From NCBI GenBank assembly GCA_018105865.1, contig CM030861.1:2765484-2829483 (forward strand): a DNA stretch of 64,000 nt, written 5' to 3'. Position 1 is the stretch's first letter. The number at the start of each line of letters is the position of its first letter. The notes beneath the pieces were generated by a model. It did not search any database and was not told the DNA's origin. It worked only from the letters and a program-made list of their open reading frames with translations. The stretch comes from Metaphire vulgaris. Taxonomy: Eukaryota > Annelida > Clitellata > Crassiclitellata > Megascolecidae. A program made the translations under genes and the position numbers. Positions 32,919 through 45,200 of the stretch are shown piece by piece.

Positions 32919-35408
32919 GTAGAATGTTAAGATTTATGTGGTAATTCATCCTAGGAGGACTACTTGAACACATTACATAGTTCATGAATAATATAGATCA
33001 GGATTTAACAGAATAGCTCATCTCGAACAGCCAAGTCTTCAGTCGCTTCTTACCGGTAAATATGTCCAGAGAAGGTGATGATTGAACAAAGACTGGAAGA
33101 CGATTCCAGGCTTTCGCTGCGGTAACCGGGAAGGCACGGTCGCCGGCAGTGGCAAGGCGCGTGCGCATCATGAGGAGTGCTTGAGTGGAGCCAGATCGCA
33201 GACACCTTCTACTGTCTATGTCTGTGGATCTCTGGAGTTCAGACCTGAGATAGGAGGGACCGATGTTGTGCAGGCACTGGTAGACAAGGGCTGCCAGCTT
33301 ATACGCTATTCGCTCGGGGACCGAGAGCCAGTATAGGTCGATCAACAGTGGCGTGATGTGATCATGCTTTCTTGATCGATGGATCAGGTGTACAGCCGCA
33401 TGAAGTACGCTCTGGAGTCTGTCGAGGAGGTGTTTCGGTAGCCCTGCTAAGGTGGCATTACCATAGTCGAGTTTAGTGATTGTACTCTAACTAGAAGTCG
33501 GTATAATGAGATGATAAATTGGATTGTTTTTGTGCAGAAAATGCTATGAACATGATCTTTGTTACACAAAGAGTCTTTCAATTGGCATATTCATCTTATT
33601 TGAGGTCATATTTTCTATTCAGATTTACTCTTTGGATCTCAGTTTTACCAATCATTCTCATCTTGGGTCGATAAAATCAGTCGCTGTGAGTGAGAGTGGT
33701 GTCCTGGCTTCTGGAAGCTCCGATGAATGTGTGCGTCTGTTTCATCTGCAAAAGCGAGTGGAACTTGGCTCTCTGTTTTATCACAAAGGCAGGTATTTAC
33801 CTCCAAAGCTTAACATGTTGTCCTGTTTCACGCCATTTGGTTAACAGGGTCTGCTTTTGTCACACACTGACTGTCCCGTTGCCAAACCGAACCCAGCTGT
33901 TGTGTATGCTGTGCGGAGAAAGCAATCGATGAAATAGAGTTCCAGCAGCAGCAGCTTCAGCCAAGTCATTTGCTTCTTTCCTCTTAATTTCTGATGAAGA
34001 ATAGAACCATGTTCTATTTTCATTCAGTATCAGATATCCATGTTTCTATTTGACTTAGCAAATTCTAGTGGTTTGCTTCTCAGTTTATTTGCAGATCTAT
34101 TTGTTCCATTTGAGATGTATATGAGTGTTGATGGTTGGAACTGTTGCTTCATGATGGAGCAGTGACTATTTGCTGTGTTTGTGTGTACTGTTTCTCATTC
34201 TGCATTTCTGTAGATTTCAACTTGGTTTGTGATTTTGCATGCTATGCCTTTTCTCCTTTATTACCGCAGCAGTATTTTGAGTACTGATTGGTATTAAACC
34301 CTAAGTATGATGGCACTTTGCAGCTAAGATTTCATGTTTTATTTCAAAATAGGTTCAGTAAATTGTCTCCAGTTCTTTCAGTCATCTCATCTTTTCAGTG
34401 GAAGTGATGATGCAAAAATTGGAATTTGGCAAACTGGATCTTGGGAGAGACTTAAATCTTTGACTGGACACAAGTGAGTGATTGAGTTATCATGTGGTTC
34501 ATTTCCAAAGCCAAAGTTTAAATGAAATATATTCAGAAAGTTTTTAGTTTCCAATTAATAAGTTTCAGATGATTTACAAAGCAAGAATTTTTTAAAAAGT
34601 TTAAAAATTACCGTTTTACATTGCTACTTATCTCATTGCCATGCACACACACATATGTATACACCGTGTGTGTGTGTATACACTCACAGACTTGCCTGTG
34701 CACATTTTGTTGCTGTCTTTGAATGAAATGAAATAGCATTCCTCAGAAACAATTAAAAGTGAAAAGCTTGTCTAAGGTTCTTTATACAGTAGTTACTGTT
34801 GTCACATATGCACTCACTGCGTTCCGGTTGCATTGTATGGATCTTTACCATTTCTTCACCGTGTCCACAGCATGTGTGTGTGTGTGTGTGCGTGCGCCTA
34901 GGTTGTGCACATGTGCTCGTGCATGTGTGACTGATTTTCTGTATTCCAAAATTGTAGTTGTAATTGCGCATTGTAGTTGTGTACCGGTTGTTACGTTGAT
35001 GTTTGTAGAGAGTCGGTCAATTGTTTCTCGGTTCATCCAACAGGAAAGCTCGGTCTCTCCGTTTCAAAGGACAGAACGCTCTTCACGTGGGACCTGATTC
35101 ACGGCAGACGAGGATTCGTCATAAATCTTAAGCAGAGTTTGTCTCATTTTCAGTTTAGTTTTTCTAAAGATGTTTTAGAATGCAATCTGGTTAACACTGT
35201 TGCATTTGCTCTTGTGGTGTTGCTAGCGTTTAGTTGCACTTGATTGCATCTAGATAACTCCACCGAAGAACTTGACAATTGAGACCTCCCCTGAACTGCT
35301 TATTAAGTGCCTTAAGTTGCACATGTTTAACACTTCTTGTAGTGTCCCTTGTTAAGTGCTGTTGATTTTAGCTTTCGCTATGCTTACTGCGCTCTATAAA
35401 TTGTCTTA

Positions 35409-35450
<42 letters not shown>

Positions 35451-38400
35451 TATTTTTGCATTTGTGAATAGTTGTGTGCATAGAGTTTTATATCAGTGGT
35501 TCCAACCTTTTTTAGGCCACGCCCCACCAAAGTCGTTTTAAAATCTTTATGTTCCCCGTGACACATGTACCATACAGAGGCAATCACAGAAATTGTGGTA
35601 TCAGAATAACATGAAATTATATGAAAAACAGCAACGACAGATACAAAACATGCAAAACAGAACTGAATTGCATTAATATATTAATCTTGACAATTTCTTA
35701 GCGCAGTAACATAGCTCATTTAGTAATGAAACATTAAACTTCTTTCTAGGAACCGATGAGTCTATATTCCATAAGTTCTTTAACAATCGTCATTTTAATT
35801 ATCCTGTTCTAAAAATTTTAAACATTGAAATTTCCCAATTCCATCCCCCTAAAGGCGGGCGAGACATTCAGGACCGACTGCAATCGAAATTGCACTGTTA
35901 CAATAATCCCTGGTAGTGCGCGAACCAAGTTATGCTGCTGGGGAACCACTGGTTTATGTGTTTTTGAAAGTCTTGGTTAGTCTGGTTGGCTGTGTACTTG
36001 GAAGAGAGTCTGTTGAGATATTTCGGTGATGTTCTTATGGATCTGTGTTTTCTTGAACAGGACTCATTTAGTAATGAAAGCTTCTTCTATGAGTGAATTT
36101 AAGTTCTTTAAAGATGATTTTAATTTCCTGTTCTAAAAATTTTATTTAAATATTTGATTGGGCGTTCACCCGTTGGGAACCACTGGTTTATGTTTTTGAG
36201 TCTTGCATTGTTGCTTTTAATTAAATAATTCAGGACTTCGTATTGTGAATTTAAAGAAATTGATTTAAAATCGATGGTTTATGATTGATGCATTGTTGCT
36301 TTTAATTAAATAATTCTTTAAAGAAATTGAGAATCGATGTGAAGGCTAATCCTTTGACTGGCAACATTATTTACCTAAAATGACTTCTTTAGGCATCCGT
36401 GACTGCATTTAGCAACAGTTGCACTTAATATCTTGCTTACTGACAGCAAAAGTAACCAGTGCATTTGGTCACATGATAATGATTACTGGTCCTTTGACTT
36501 GTTCTTGGATGGATGTTTATTCGAACGTCAAACAGGACTCGGCCATTTCCATGCGTTTTCCTGAATTTTCAACATCACCACATTACCATCATCTGTCACA
36601 ATAAATACATATAATGGTCGTAGTTAGTGAAATAAAATTTGTAGTTAGAATTTTTTGATGAATAATTAACACGCAGTTGATGGTTTTTCAACATTATTAA
36701 TTGTTTGACTTATTTTGTTTCATCAAGTTGTAAAATTTATGTTAAACTTTTTGCTATGATTATTTAGTTGCTGACGCTGTAATTTGGTCACCAGATGGCA
36801 GCCTCTTTGTTGTCGTTTTTGCAAACTCTGTGGATATTTATTCTACTGAGGTTTGCTTTCTGTCATTTATCGCCATAATTTATAATTGCAGCATGACACA
36901 AAAAGTTGTAAAAAATTTTTGAAGTGTAGTTGTGATATGTTGTTTTATACCAATATTCGCATTTGCTGCACTGCAGTGCAGCAAATGCGAATATTGGTAT
37001 TTATAATTTATAAAACTTGCGCTTTATAAATGTTCGTAATAATAGATCTGTGAGAGTTAGCTCATGATGTAACATGTAGAGAAACAACAAGAGAAGAGCA
37101 GACAGACCAGGCTGTGTTGACTGACCATAAGACATCTAGTTTATTGCTCATAGACAACAACTGTATTCATTGAACAAAGGGACGAAGACGAAGCAACTAA
37201 GACGTGATTTGCAGTAACTATCAGATCCAAACATGTTTGGATTTGATTTGAAGATGGTGATCCAGCATTCCAGCTGCATTCATATGTGCATGTGGCTTTA
37301 TTTCATTTCTAGTAATAGTATTATTGATTGTAGCCTTATGTTTTGCTGTTACGATGCTGTTTATAACAGCCACAGAAATGTGATTCTGAAAGTGAACTGT
37401 AGAAAATGCATCTTTTCTCTGTTTGAAATAGTTGGTCTATGTATTATTTTGTGCTAAATAAATATTCTACGGGTATTTGAAATTAGCAAATTATTTCATT
37501 AGAGCCCGAGTGTTGTATGTATGTGGTTGATGTATTTTGGATAATAGACTGCCAAAATTGTTCATCAGATTGCCACTAACATGAAAATATCAACTGCCGC
37601 ATTCATATTGGTTAGTGAATTAAATTTTTACATTTATGAGAGTATTGAAAGTAAGTGATTTAAGTAAGTAAGTAAAAGTAAGTAAGTAAGAGAATGTCAA
37701 GATTAGAGTGGTAACTCGTCAAAAAGACTGCGCGAACACTTTAAACAGAATTAACCAAGTAGCTAGTCTTAAAAAGCCAAGACTTCAGTCGATACCTGAA
37801 AATATCCAACGACGGTGACTCCCGTATGTCGGCAGGGAGCGAGTTCCAAGTATGCGTGGCGGCCACCGGGAAGGCACGATCTCCGACAGTGACAAGACGC
37901 GTTCTCGGAACGATAAGCAACGATGTCGTTGACGATCTAAGTCGCTTGCGGCCTGCGAGGTCAGGAACGCTGCGGAACTCGGATGCAAGATAGTTCAGAC
38001 CCAACCCGTGAAGGCAGCAATATACAAGGGTTGATAGCTTGAACGTAATGCGCTCAGGCGCCGACAGCCAATGAAGATTTATCTTGAAATAAGTTCTGGC
38101 CAGACATGGGTCAATTACGTTTTAAGCAATTACAATTACATTACAATTATATGGATTTTTGTCAATTACAATTACAATTGCAGCCAATTACATTGGGATC
38201 AATTACAATTACAATTACAAATGTGTCAATTACAATTACAATTACTTTTCATTCCTCTTTCTGCTTCTTTTAATAAACTTAAGTGTCTAAAATAATTAAC
38301 ATAAATTAGTTCAACAAAGTCATATGCTACGGCCGATTTAAAAAACCGTAACACAAAGTTTCACAAACCTGCAAATGAGTCAACAAATTCGAAGTAGCCT

Positions 38401-41400
38401 TTTTCGAGCATGACACTAATTCACCACACAACCGGCACTTCACTTTAACATTTGCATTGGAAACAGCATTATTAAAGTCATCAGACTTTTCAAAATAATT
38501 CCATATTACTCCTGCTTGATCTACGCTCATCTTTACTGGCATTAAACTTTCATTCACAAAAAAGTGCAGCCGCAGAACACAGGAAGTAGACAAATGATAA
38601 GCTGGTTCCCTTCCAATTTGAAAGGCAGTAAAAAGTAAATAAGTGAATTTTTGCATGGCAACTGACCAGAGCAGTGAGTCCATTTACCAATAACCGTTGT
38701 GCTTTGACAATTCACTAACCATCCAATGTATTTTTAGGTCCTTGAGAAGGTTGTCACTCTTCAGCTGCTTTCATATCTTGAGGCTAATGATTTGCTGCCG
38801 AAATACCAGTCTGGTTTCCGTGCCTCACACTCCACTGAAACGCTTCTCTTGCATCTTCTCTCAGATCTCTATAGGGCCATCGATCGGTCAGAAGTCACTC
38901 TTCTTGCCCTATTTGATGTCAGTGCTGCTTTCGACACTGTTGACCATGATATTCTTCTACAGCGCCTCTCTGTCTCATTTGGTGTCTCTGGTCTTCCTCT
39001 GGCCTGGTTAAAATCCTATCTCTCTGAACGCCGCATGATTGCATCACTTGGTTCTTCCTACTCCCGTGAAGTGCCAGTCACTTGTGGAGTCCTCAGGGTT
39101 CGGTTCTTGGGCCGCTTCTGTATATACTTTATACTGCTGATGTTGCACGCTTGTTTGCACCATATAATTTTAAAAACATATGTACGCTGATGATATTCAG
39201 GCCTATTCACATTCCAGCCCCACTAATGCGCTGCAGATCACTCGTGAATTTGTTGAAGCCTCTGACTTACTTCATTCATGGATGCACTCAAATCGTCTTT
39301 TACTTAATCCAGCTAAAACTCAGCTCATCTGGTTTGGTACTCGAGGTCAGCTCTTAAAAATTGATCATATGTCTGTGCAGGCTGCCTTCCCGGCCTCTCT
39401 TTCTCCTCCTCTGTCCGTGATCTTGGTATAATTCTTGACTCTGAGTTAACCTTTATGGATCATATTAACTCACTTTGTCGCAGTTGCTTCTATCATCTCC
39501 GCCAGCTTAGAGTGATTCGACGTACACTAGACATGCCATCTGCTTCTACTTTGATTCATGCATTTATTTGCTCAAGGCTTGACTACTGTGGTTCACTTTT
39601 TGCTGGTCTTCCATCGGTGCGACTTGATAAACTCCAGATGGTTCTTCGTTCAGCAGCCAGGGTGATTGCTGGTGTCACAAGACGTGATCACATTAGTGAT
39701 TATATGACGTCTATTTTACACTGGCTGCCTTATCCTGCTCGAGTTGAGTTTCGTATGTTGAGAGTGGTTGCACTCTCTCTTTATGGTGCCACTCCATCTT
39801 ACCTTTCAGAGCTACTCCATCCCCTTAGCTCTATCCCTGGTCGGCCATGTCTTCGGTCCACAACCAATGGTCTTCTCAGTGTGCCCCAAGCACGAACTTC
39901 CATGTTCCTGAAGCGAGGTTTTGAATCAGTTGGCCCTATCCTTTGGAATGCTCTTGACGCCAGTATGCGTGGCTTAGCAACTCCTAATTCTATGGCCCTC
40001 TTTTTGAAACGACTTAAAACTTATCTCTTTGTTAATATACAGTAATTTGCTGTGGAAGCGCTTCTGAGTGATCTTTCAGAAGAGGCGCTATACAAATATC
40101 TTGTTACATTACATTACATTACATTCACTGCGATACATTCATAGACTGACAAGACTTCGGCTCATACATGCAAATACGCTATTAGACCTTATAAAACTCA
40201 CATTCCTGTAATTGAGTAAAACAATTACAATAGCTCAATTACAATTACACACAAGACAATTACAATTACAATTACTTGTAATTGAACTTACCACAGATCA
40301 ATTACAATTACATTGGCCAAATGTAATTAATTACAATTGAATTACAATTATAATTGTAATTGACCCATGTCTGGTTCTGGCATATAATAATCATAGGAAG
40401 GCTATTTTGAAAATCCAGTTAGACAAGAAATATTTGTTGTTGTCATAATCTGATGCAACTTTAACGCCTCTTTTGTAATTTTTTAACTGCATTTGATTTA
40501 TGATTGATTTCTGTAGCCCAACATTTTAGCTGTTGCGGGATTTGGAGGTTTTGTCAAAATGTTTGACCTGCAATCGGGAAATTTGAAATCAGAACTTGAA
40601 ACTAACACCAACAGGTACGACATTTTGAATTTGATAACATTATTTATTGTTCTTTTTCAGATATTGTTTTAGCTCATTTTCAATCAAGCACAGTTATTGG
40701 TAATAATATTTTAAAGTATGCAGTTACTCTATCATTGCTCACACATGGGATTAATTAATACAGCATTTTTTGAAAATTTGTTACAATTTTTGATTTGATC
40801 AGATTTAATGAAAGAGAATTTTAAAGTTTTACACACATCTAATTTTCTCTTTGTCAAAGAAGAGAAATCGGATCATTTGTAGTTTATCACATTGGATTTT
40901 GTGACTATTTGTTGTAAGAGTGAAAAACCTTGTGGTGGTACCAGGAATGGAGATCAACAAAGTTTTGCTTGTGACGGCATCAAGTGATGGATTTATCAAA
41001 GTCTTTGAATTATCATTTGAGGTTTTACTTTGATTTATGCAATAATACTTTAAACTGACTTTAAATATGATAACTGAGATCGTTTGTGGTTGCTTTCATG
41101 AGGTTCTCTAAAATTTCTTAAGACAAATATCTTAATATCAGCACAAGACTACTTTACTTTGGATTATTTTTCCTATTGTTACCTTTGTCTTGTAATACCT
41201 GAAATTATCTTAAAATGCTGCATTATTATTTTTCCAAGAATAATGTTTCTGCATCATACATGCATAGGGCAAAAACATTGATAATATTGATGACATTTCA
41301 TAGTTTAGCACATGATAGTAACTGCTAATGATTTTGTAAGATGTAGAAATAAAGTAGTTAAAGTGATTGATACTTATGGTTTGTAATTGCTTAAAAAATG

Positions 41401-43726
41401 TTATCTCCCTATTTTATCTCTCCATTATTTTAATGCAGGTATTGAATGTTTCAGTTTTAATTGTAAGGATATGTTTTCTTCATTACTTCTTGTATTCAAA
41501 GTATGGCTTAGCTTTAATCGTAACAGTCCAGCAGGGCCCCAGCCGAAAAAACTGAGTGTGATATTAGATCAAATCTTAAGAATTTTTGAGATTTGAGGCA
41601 TATTTTCAGACTGCTTGACAAGTATATCAGTAATCATGGTACCTCTTCTCAAACTAATAAAATGCTTGACAGTAATATTTGTCTGGAACCAAGTAAACAA
41701 ATATGGAAAAATTCAAGCTTGTGTGATTGGTTGCTTTGAATGGTCATGTGATCAACTGTCAGTTTTTTGTTCATAGCTTTTATACCACAATATTTCATTA
41801 GTGTGTTACATCAAGTTGTAATCTTTTTGGGAAACATACTTCTATAATATTGCAATGATTTTCCTGATGTATCAATTGGCATTACCCGGTATGTTGATGC
41901 TGGGCTGTAGTATTTGATGTCCCAACAAAATTCATAAAGTTTCAAAATGATTTCAAAATTATTTATTTGTTTTATTACAGAATGATGTAATCACTCACAA
42001 TCTTTTGACTCAAGTTCAGTCGGATTTTCGTCCAGTGTGTTGCGCTGTCTTTGTTCCTAATTCATCATCATCATCATCATCAGCAGCACCTGAGAAGTCG
42101 GTGTCAGAATTACCATGTGCATCACTGTCACTGGCTTCAGAATTGTCTGCCATCACAGAAGGTTTTAAACTATTTTCTTTTGTGAATGTGACTTGCGTCT
42201 TCTTTGCTGAAATGTGATAAATTTTGAATTTGGAAAGACTTCCATTTCTGTAAACAAAAGTAGGAGACCGGAGTATCAATTATGTCTCTTGCAGTGTGAG
42301 ATTTTGCATTATCGATTATTGGCTGGTCGTCCGATCCATATGTTGTAGTGGCTTGAGATCACTCTGTTGGAATGCCTTTGAAAGGGCATGCTATAAGGAA
42401 AGTATGTAGGTTTGGATGGATTGGGATGATGAGCAAAGGAATTTTACGAGAAAATCCAGTAAAGACGAAGCAAGAAATCCCTCACTCTTTGGGCCTATAC
42501 ACTGATTGAACAGCAACAGAAGGATAAGGGCTCTACTGCTGGAAATAACAGATGACTCCAGCAACAAAGGAAGACCATACAGATAGCATTGAGTAGATAT
42601 TAGTGAATGGTGTCTATAACAATCTACAAGAGTTTAACCATATTTATTTATTTATTCAGGCCAATTTATTAACCGCTTAACTGCCGCGTGCCGGAAAAAT
42701 CCGGCGCACGGGGAAAATAGCTGACGCCATAGCGCCGGAATTTTCCGTCATTTTCCTATTGACGCTTGGCAATCGCCGGCGCCATGATTATTTTGGCCTC
42801 TGGCGGCGAAGCGGTTAAATAGGTACGTGATCAACAACATGAAGTTTGCTGATGATGAGGCAGCAATGACAGGAAGTGAATAAGATCTACAGACAACCAT
42901 GGAGCGTATAAGCAAAATGGGTCAGCGAATAAATTGAGAGAAAACGGAAGTCCAGATAATATCTCGAGTATCAAAAGAACTGAATGTAACACTGGATGAG
43001 TTATGTTGATACTGATATTCCTATTCAAAGATAGTTGTAAGATTTTGGGATTTTATGTTGTTACTTATTTGTAATTTTTAGCTACAAAAGCCAAAGTGAA
43101 GGCAACACAATCGGCCGGACCAGAGAAGAAGAAGAAGAAGAAGAAGAGGAAGATTCAATCTTTAAAGGAAAGTGAGAAATTGCACAACGAAGATGACAAG
43201 TGCAGTGAAATTTCCAAGCAAAAGAAATTGATTAAGCTGAAAAAGAAAATCAAGTTAGAAAGGGCTGGAAGTAGAAAGCATTTGCAGAGCAGCAGTACAA
43301 GCAAAAACGAGTTCAAAGCAAAAGAGAAATTGAAAAAAAATGAAAGGAAAGAACAACTAGAAAAAATTAAAAAGAAGTCAGAAGCATTTAATGAATCAAG
43401 GAACTCAAAGAAAAAGTTTAGAAGGAAGCAAGACCAGAGCAAAGGTTTGTAGTAACTTATTTGCAAGTTTGCCATAAATTATCGCATTTCCCATTCCATT
43501 TTTCAATGTACAGTTAATTGTTCTTATCAATATTCTTGTCTGCAATTTAAAGGCCAATATATATCGACTCCATTGTTGTTCTGTCTTGCCATCTGCATGT
43601 AGTTGTTCATCAGATATTTCGAGCATTGCAGTCTTACCGCTTCATCTCACCCATATCGGTCCGGGGTTCTATTTTGGTGAGCGGCTGGGGTGACGACATA
43701 ATGAGGGCAAGTCAGACTCATAATCC

Positions 43727-43781
<55 letters not shown>

Positions 43782-44715
43782 AAACTTGACAATTTCTTAA
43801 GCACAGTAACATAGCTAGGTGGCTAAAGTCAAAGGCGATGTACAGGGAACGAACTGTGAAACAATTGCGTCTTGAGATGTAGTAAGAACCAATTCAGAGA
43901 GGTCTTGGTTGTCAGAGCCTTCAGGAGCAGATTCCATGATGTCGGGTTACCATGCTGAAAGGACCGGTCCCCTAGCCCCGCTGTCTTGAGCGGAGGGGAC
44001 AACCAGATGATTGCTGGCGCTGGAACGGAGAAGGGAGCGACGACAGTACCACATCACTCCCTTCTCCTTTCCTTCGTCTCTTTCTCTCCCTCCCCTGCGT
44101 CGTGCTTGCTCTCTCCAATGTGATCCCCCATTAGAGCCGACTGCCGTTAAGCAATTGCATGGATCTCCCTCCTCTCCTTTGCCTCTTGCCCATTCTTTCT
44201 GATGTGAGCCTCATTAGTTGCGGGCATTTGTCTTTCTGTGGAATTGCCGACATTCAACTACATCTGCATAGGGCGATGGTTTGGACAGAGTTCCTCTATT
44301 TATTTGTACCCATTGGCGAACGAGTGGGGAAGATTGCACTGGTCGAAATGCATTCGCCTCATTTCAGGCATGGCGAAGGCGACCAACGGGGGCACCCGGG
44401 GCAACATAAAGAGGGAAATTACGTGGGAGGAAATCTGTTCTGGGCCTTTAATTTGTGAGAGGCAAATTTGGTGAGAAAACGAGGGACGAGATAACGCGGG
44501 AAGACTGTATTGAATTTCTAATATTTAATTAAATTACCGGTATTTTATGATTTGATAATTGCATTTGTTACTAGCAGTTTTCCATCCTTCCATCAACAAT
44601 TTTTTAAATTAAAATTTCTATAGAATTTGCAATGAAATTTGTAACATTTGAATGTAATTTCTTTTTTCTCTTTACAGTGTCAAAGAAAGAGAGGAAAATG
44701 AAGCAAATGCAGTAA
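31441..44715 (+). CDS. PAK1IP1: PAK1-interacting protein 1 (MAK11-like WD40), 11 exons
   Basis: Seen: exons 31441-31506, 33623-33788, 34353-34473, 35009-35136, 36768-36850, 37548-37610, 40517-40614, 40919-41021, 41981-42161, 43082-43444, 44678-44715. All phases match; the product is 469 residues. The N-terminus MEIIVGTVEELLLGYKL fits the family start. WD40 blades include residues 38-77, 78-118 (FSGSDDAKIGIWQTG), 119-161 (FSVHPTGKLGLSVSKDRTLF), 162-188, 210-241 and 242-276 (TASSDGFIKVFEL). A Ser run and a Lys-rich tail (about 345-469) follow, longer than the roughly 390-residue vertebrate protein. All introns are GT-AG except the one after exon 2, which needs a GC donor (33789-33790). Known: a nucleolar factor for 60S ribosome assembly that also binds and inhibits PAK1. 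The 63-bp exon at 37548 was placed by homology to the family. Confidence 0.92.
32875..32919. repeat. Microsatellite (ATT)n in PAK1IP1 intron 1
   Basis: Pure ATT repeats. The rest of 31507-32998 holds short unrelated frames only. Confidence 0.95.
33000..33490 (-). mobile_element. L2/jockey-like LINE 3' fragment, PAK1IP1 intron 1
   Basis: Minus strand reads LDYGNATLAGLP-like sequence, then IDLYWLSVPERIAYKLAALV and GDRAFPVTAAKAWNRLPVFV, the C-terminal end of an RT ORF. 5'-truncated; it lies about 130 bp upstream of exon 2, antisense to the gene. Confidence 0.85.
35150..35449 (+). mobile_element. LINE 3' UTR end with (AAT)n, PAK1IP1 intron 4
   Basis: The GACCTCCCCTGAACTGCTTA block, TACTGCGCTCTATAAATTG and a pure AAT array (35410-35449) match the organisation of other LINE 3' ends here (compare CCGCGCTATATAAATCG near 54080). 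It starts close behind exon 4. Confidence 0.5.
35494..35951. mobile_element. hAT-type element, CAGTGGTTCCAACC family, 458 bp
   Basis: Ends CAGTGGTTCCAACC and GGGGAACCACTG; TSD TTTTATAT versus GTTTATGT, 6 of 8. PAK1IP1 intron 4. Confidence 0.65.
35998..36191. repeat. Partial duplicate of the preceding hAT element
   Basis: ACTCATTTAGTAATGAAA through GTTGGGAACCACTGGTTTAT repeats parts of 35718-35960, including the right terminus and the flank. A second tandem pair follows: TTGCTTTTAATTAAATAATT occurs at about 36212 and 36296. Confidence 0.6.
36947..37000. repeat. 54-bp perfect palindrome, PAK1IP1 intron 5
   Basis: Two 27-bp arms without spacer, centred on CTGCAG (centre between 36973 and 36974). 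Arms read ATACCAATATTCGCATTTGC outward-in. No TSD or transposon end was recognised around it. Confidence 0.97.
37690..38096 (-). mobile_element. L2/jockey-like LINE 3' fragment, PAK1IP1 intron 6
   Basis: Minus strand reads LGLNYLASEFRSVPDLAGRK and VTVGDRAFPVAATHTWNSLP, related to the copy at 33000-33490. A TAAG/GTAA tail lies at about 37655-37690. The hAT element at 38101 abuts its 5' side. Confidence 0.85.
38327..38683 (-). pseudogene. hAT transposase N-terminal remnant with BED zinc finger
   Basis: Reads SGVIWNYFEK-like sequence (actual AGVIWNYFEKSDDF), then KVKCRLCGELVSCSKKATSN and LLTHLQVCE: a BED-type C-x2-C ... H finger. Only about 80 residues of transposase are recognisable. Confidence 0.85.
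38735..40130 (+). mobile_element. L2-like LINE, RT to 3' end, inside the hAT element
   Basis: Frames give LLPKYQSGFRASHSTETLLL, FDVSAAFDTVDHDILLQRLS, MYADDIQAYSHS and the C-terminal LWNALDASMRGLATPNSMAL (ending 40045). The RT core has a frameshift at about 39100 (before QGSVLGPLLYILYTADVARL) and more near 39180 and 39430, so it is defective. The 3' end has GGCGCTATACAAATATCTTG then TTACA repeats (40103-40125). 5'-truncated. Confidence 0.92.
42673..42814. mobile_element. piggyBac-like MITE, 142 bp, PAK1IP1 intron 9
   Basis: Ends CCGCTTAACTGCCGCG and GGCGGCGAAGCGG are inverted and flanked by TTAA on both sides (42669-42672, 42815-42818). TTAA targeting and CG-rich ends in AT-rich DNA fit a piggyBac MITE. 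Confidence 0.75.
43726..44000. repeat. (ATT)n and dispersed repeat, PAK1IP1 intron 10
   Basis: ATT repeats at 43726-43779 are followed by AACTTGACAATTTCTTAAGC and CACAGTAACATAGCT, a block also seen at about 35688-35720. 44000-44660 has no recognised feature. Confidence 0.5.
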
Positions 44716-44720
44716 ATAAA
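44715..44720 (+). terminator. PAK1IP1: Poly(A) signal candidate of PAK1IP1
   Basis: AATAAA overlaps the last base of the stop codon. A second AATAAA at 45665-45670 is more usually spaced for a real 3' UTR; I cannot tell which is used. Confidence 0.4.
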
Positions 44721-45200
44721 ACTGAAAATTGACAATAATTGAAATGAACTGCAAAATATTATGACAAATTCTAAAATGTTATGATGATTTTTGAAATGCT
44801 GTTCAGTTTCTTGCTCATATGTTTACTTTCTTAAATTGCAAAGATGAAAAATTTTATTGGTGGTTATTAGTCTTTTGAAGTCAGTTGAAGTTCTCTTGAA
44901 CTATGTTGCCATTGTTTGAGTGATTTCAAAGGCATGTCAAGTTGCAGGTATTATCTTATATCATTGAAGACACAATATTTGTTACATCACAAGAACTCTC
45001 TTTGATGTCAGACGTTGTAAATCTCGGCATTTTTGATATTTGAATTTTTATCTGTTCTCTATTTGAACATCCAGATAACTTTACTTTGAAGTACTAGTTA
45101 TGCTAGATAAGGTAGAGAATTAAATGTAAAAATGCTGTTTTCAAGAACTGACTGGTTGATTAGTGTGTGGTGGTGGTGTGTGTGTGTGTGTGTGTGTACA

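Larger units (their letters stand above)
38101..40373 (-). mobile_element. hAT transposon with CAATTA arrays and an internal LINE, 2273 bp
   Basis: Ends CAGACATGGGTCAATTACG and GTAATTGACCCATGTCTG; exact TSD GTTCTGGC at 38093-38100 and 40374-40381. Subterminal CAATTACAATTACA arrays lie at about 38110-38245 and 40195-40360. A BED-finger remnant is on the minus strand; most of the transposase has been lost or replaced by a LINE. PAK1IP1 intron 6. Confidence 0.93.

Noticed and set aside
34753..35097. Frames covering PAK1IP1 exon 4 in other registers
   Set aside because: Only the register continuing exon 3 keeps the WD40 sequence; the others include a GT microsatellite.
43155..43475. Minus-strand frame rich in Phe/Leu as a membrane protein
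   Set aside because: It is the antisense of the Lys-rich PAK1IP1 exon 10.
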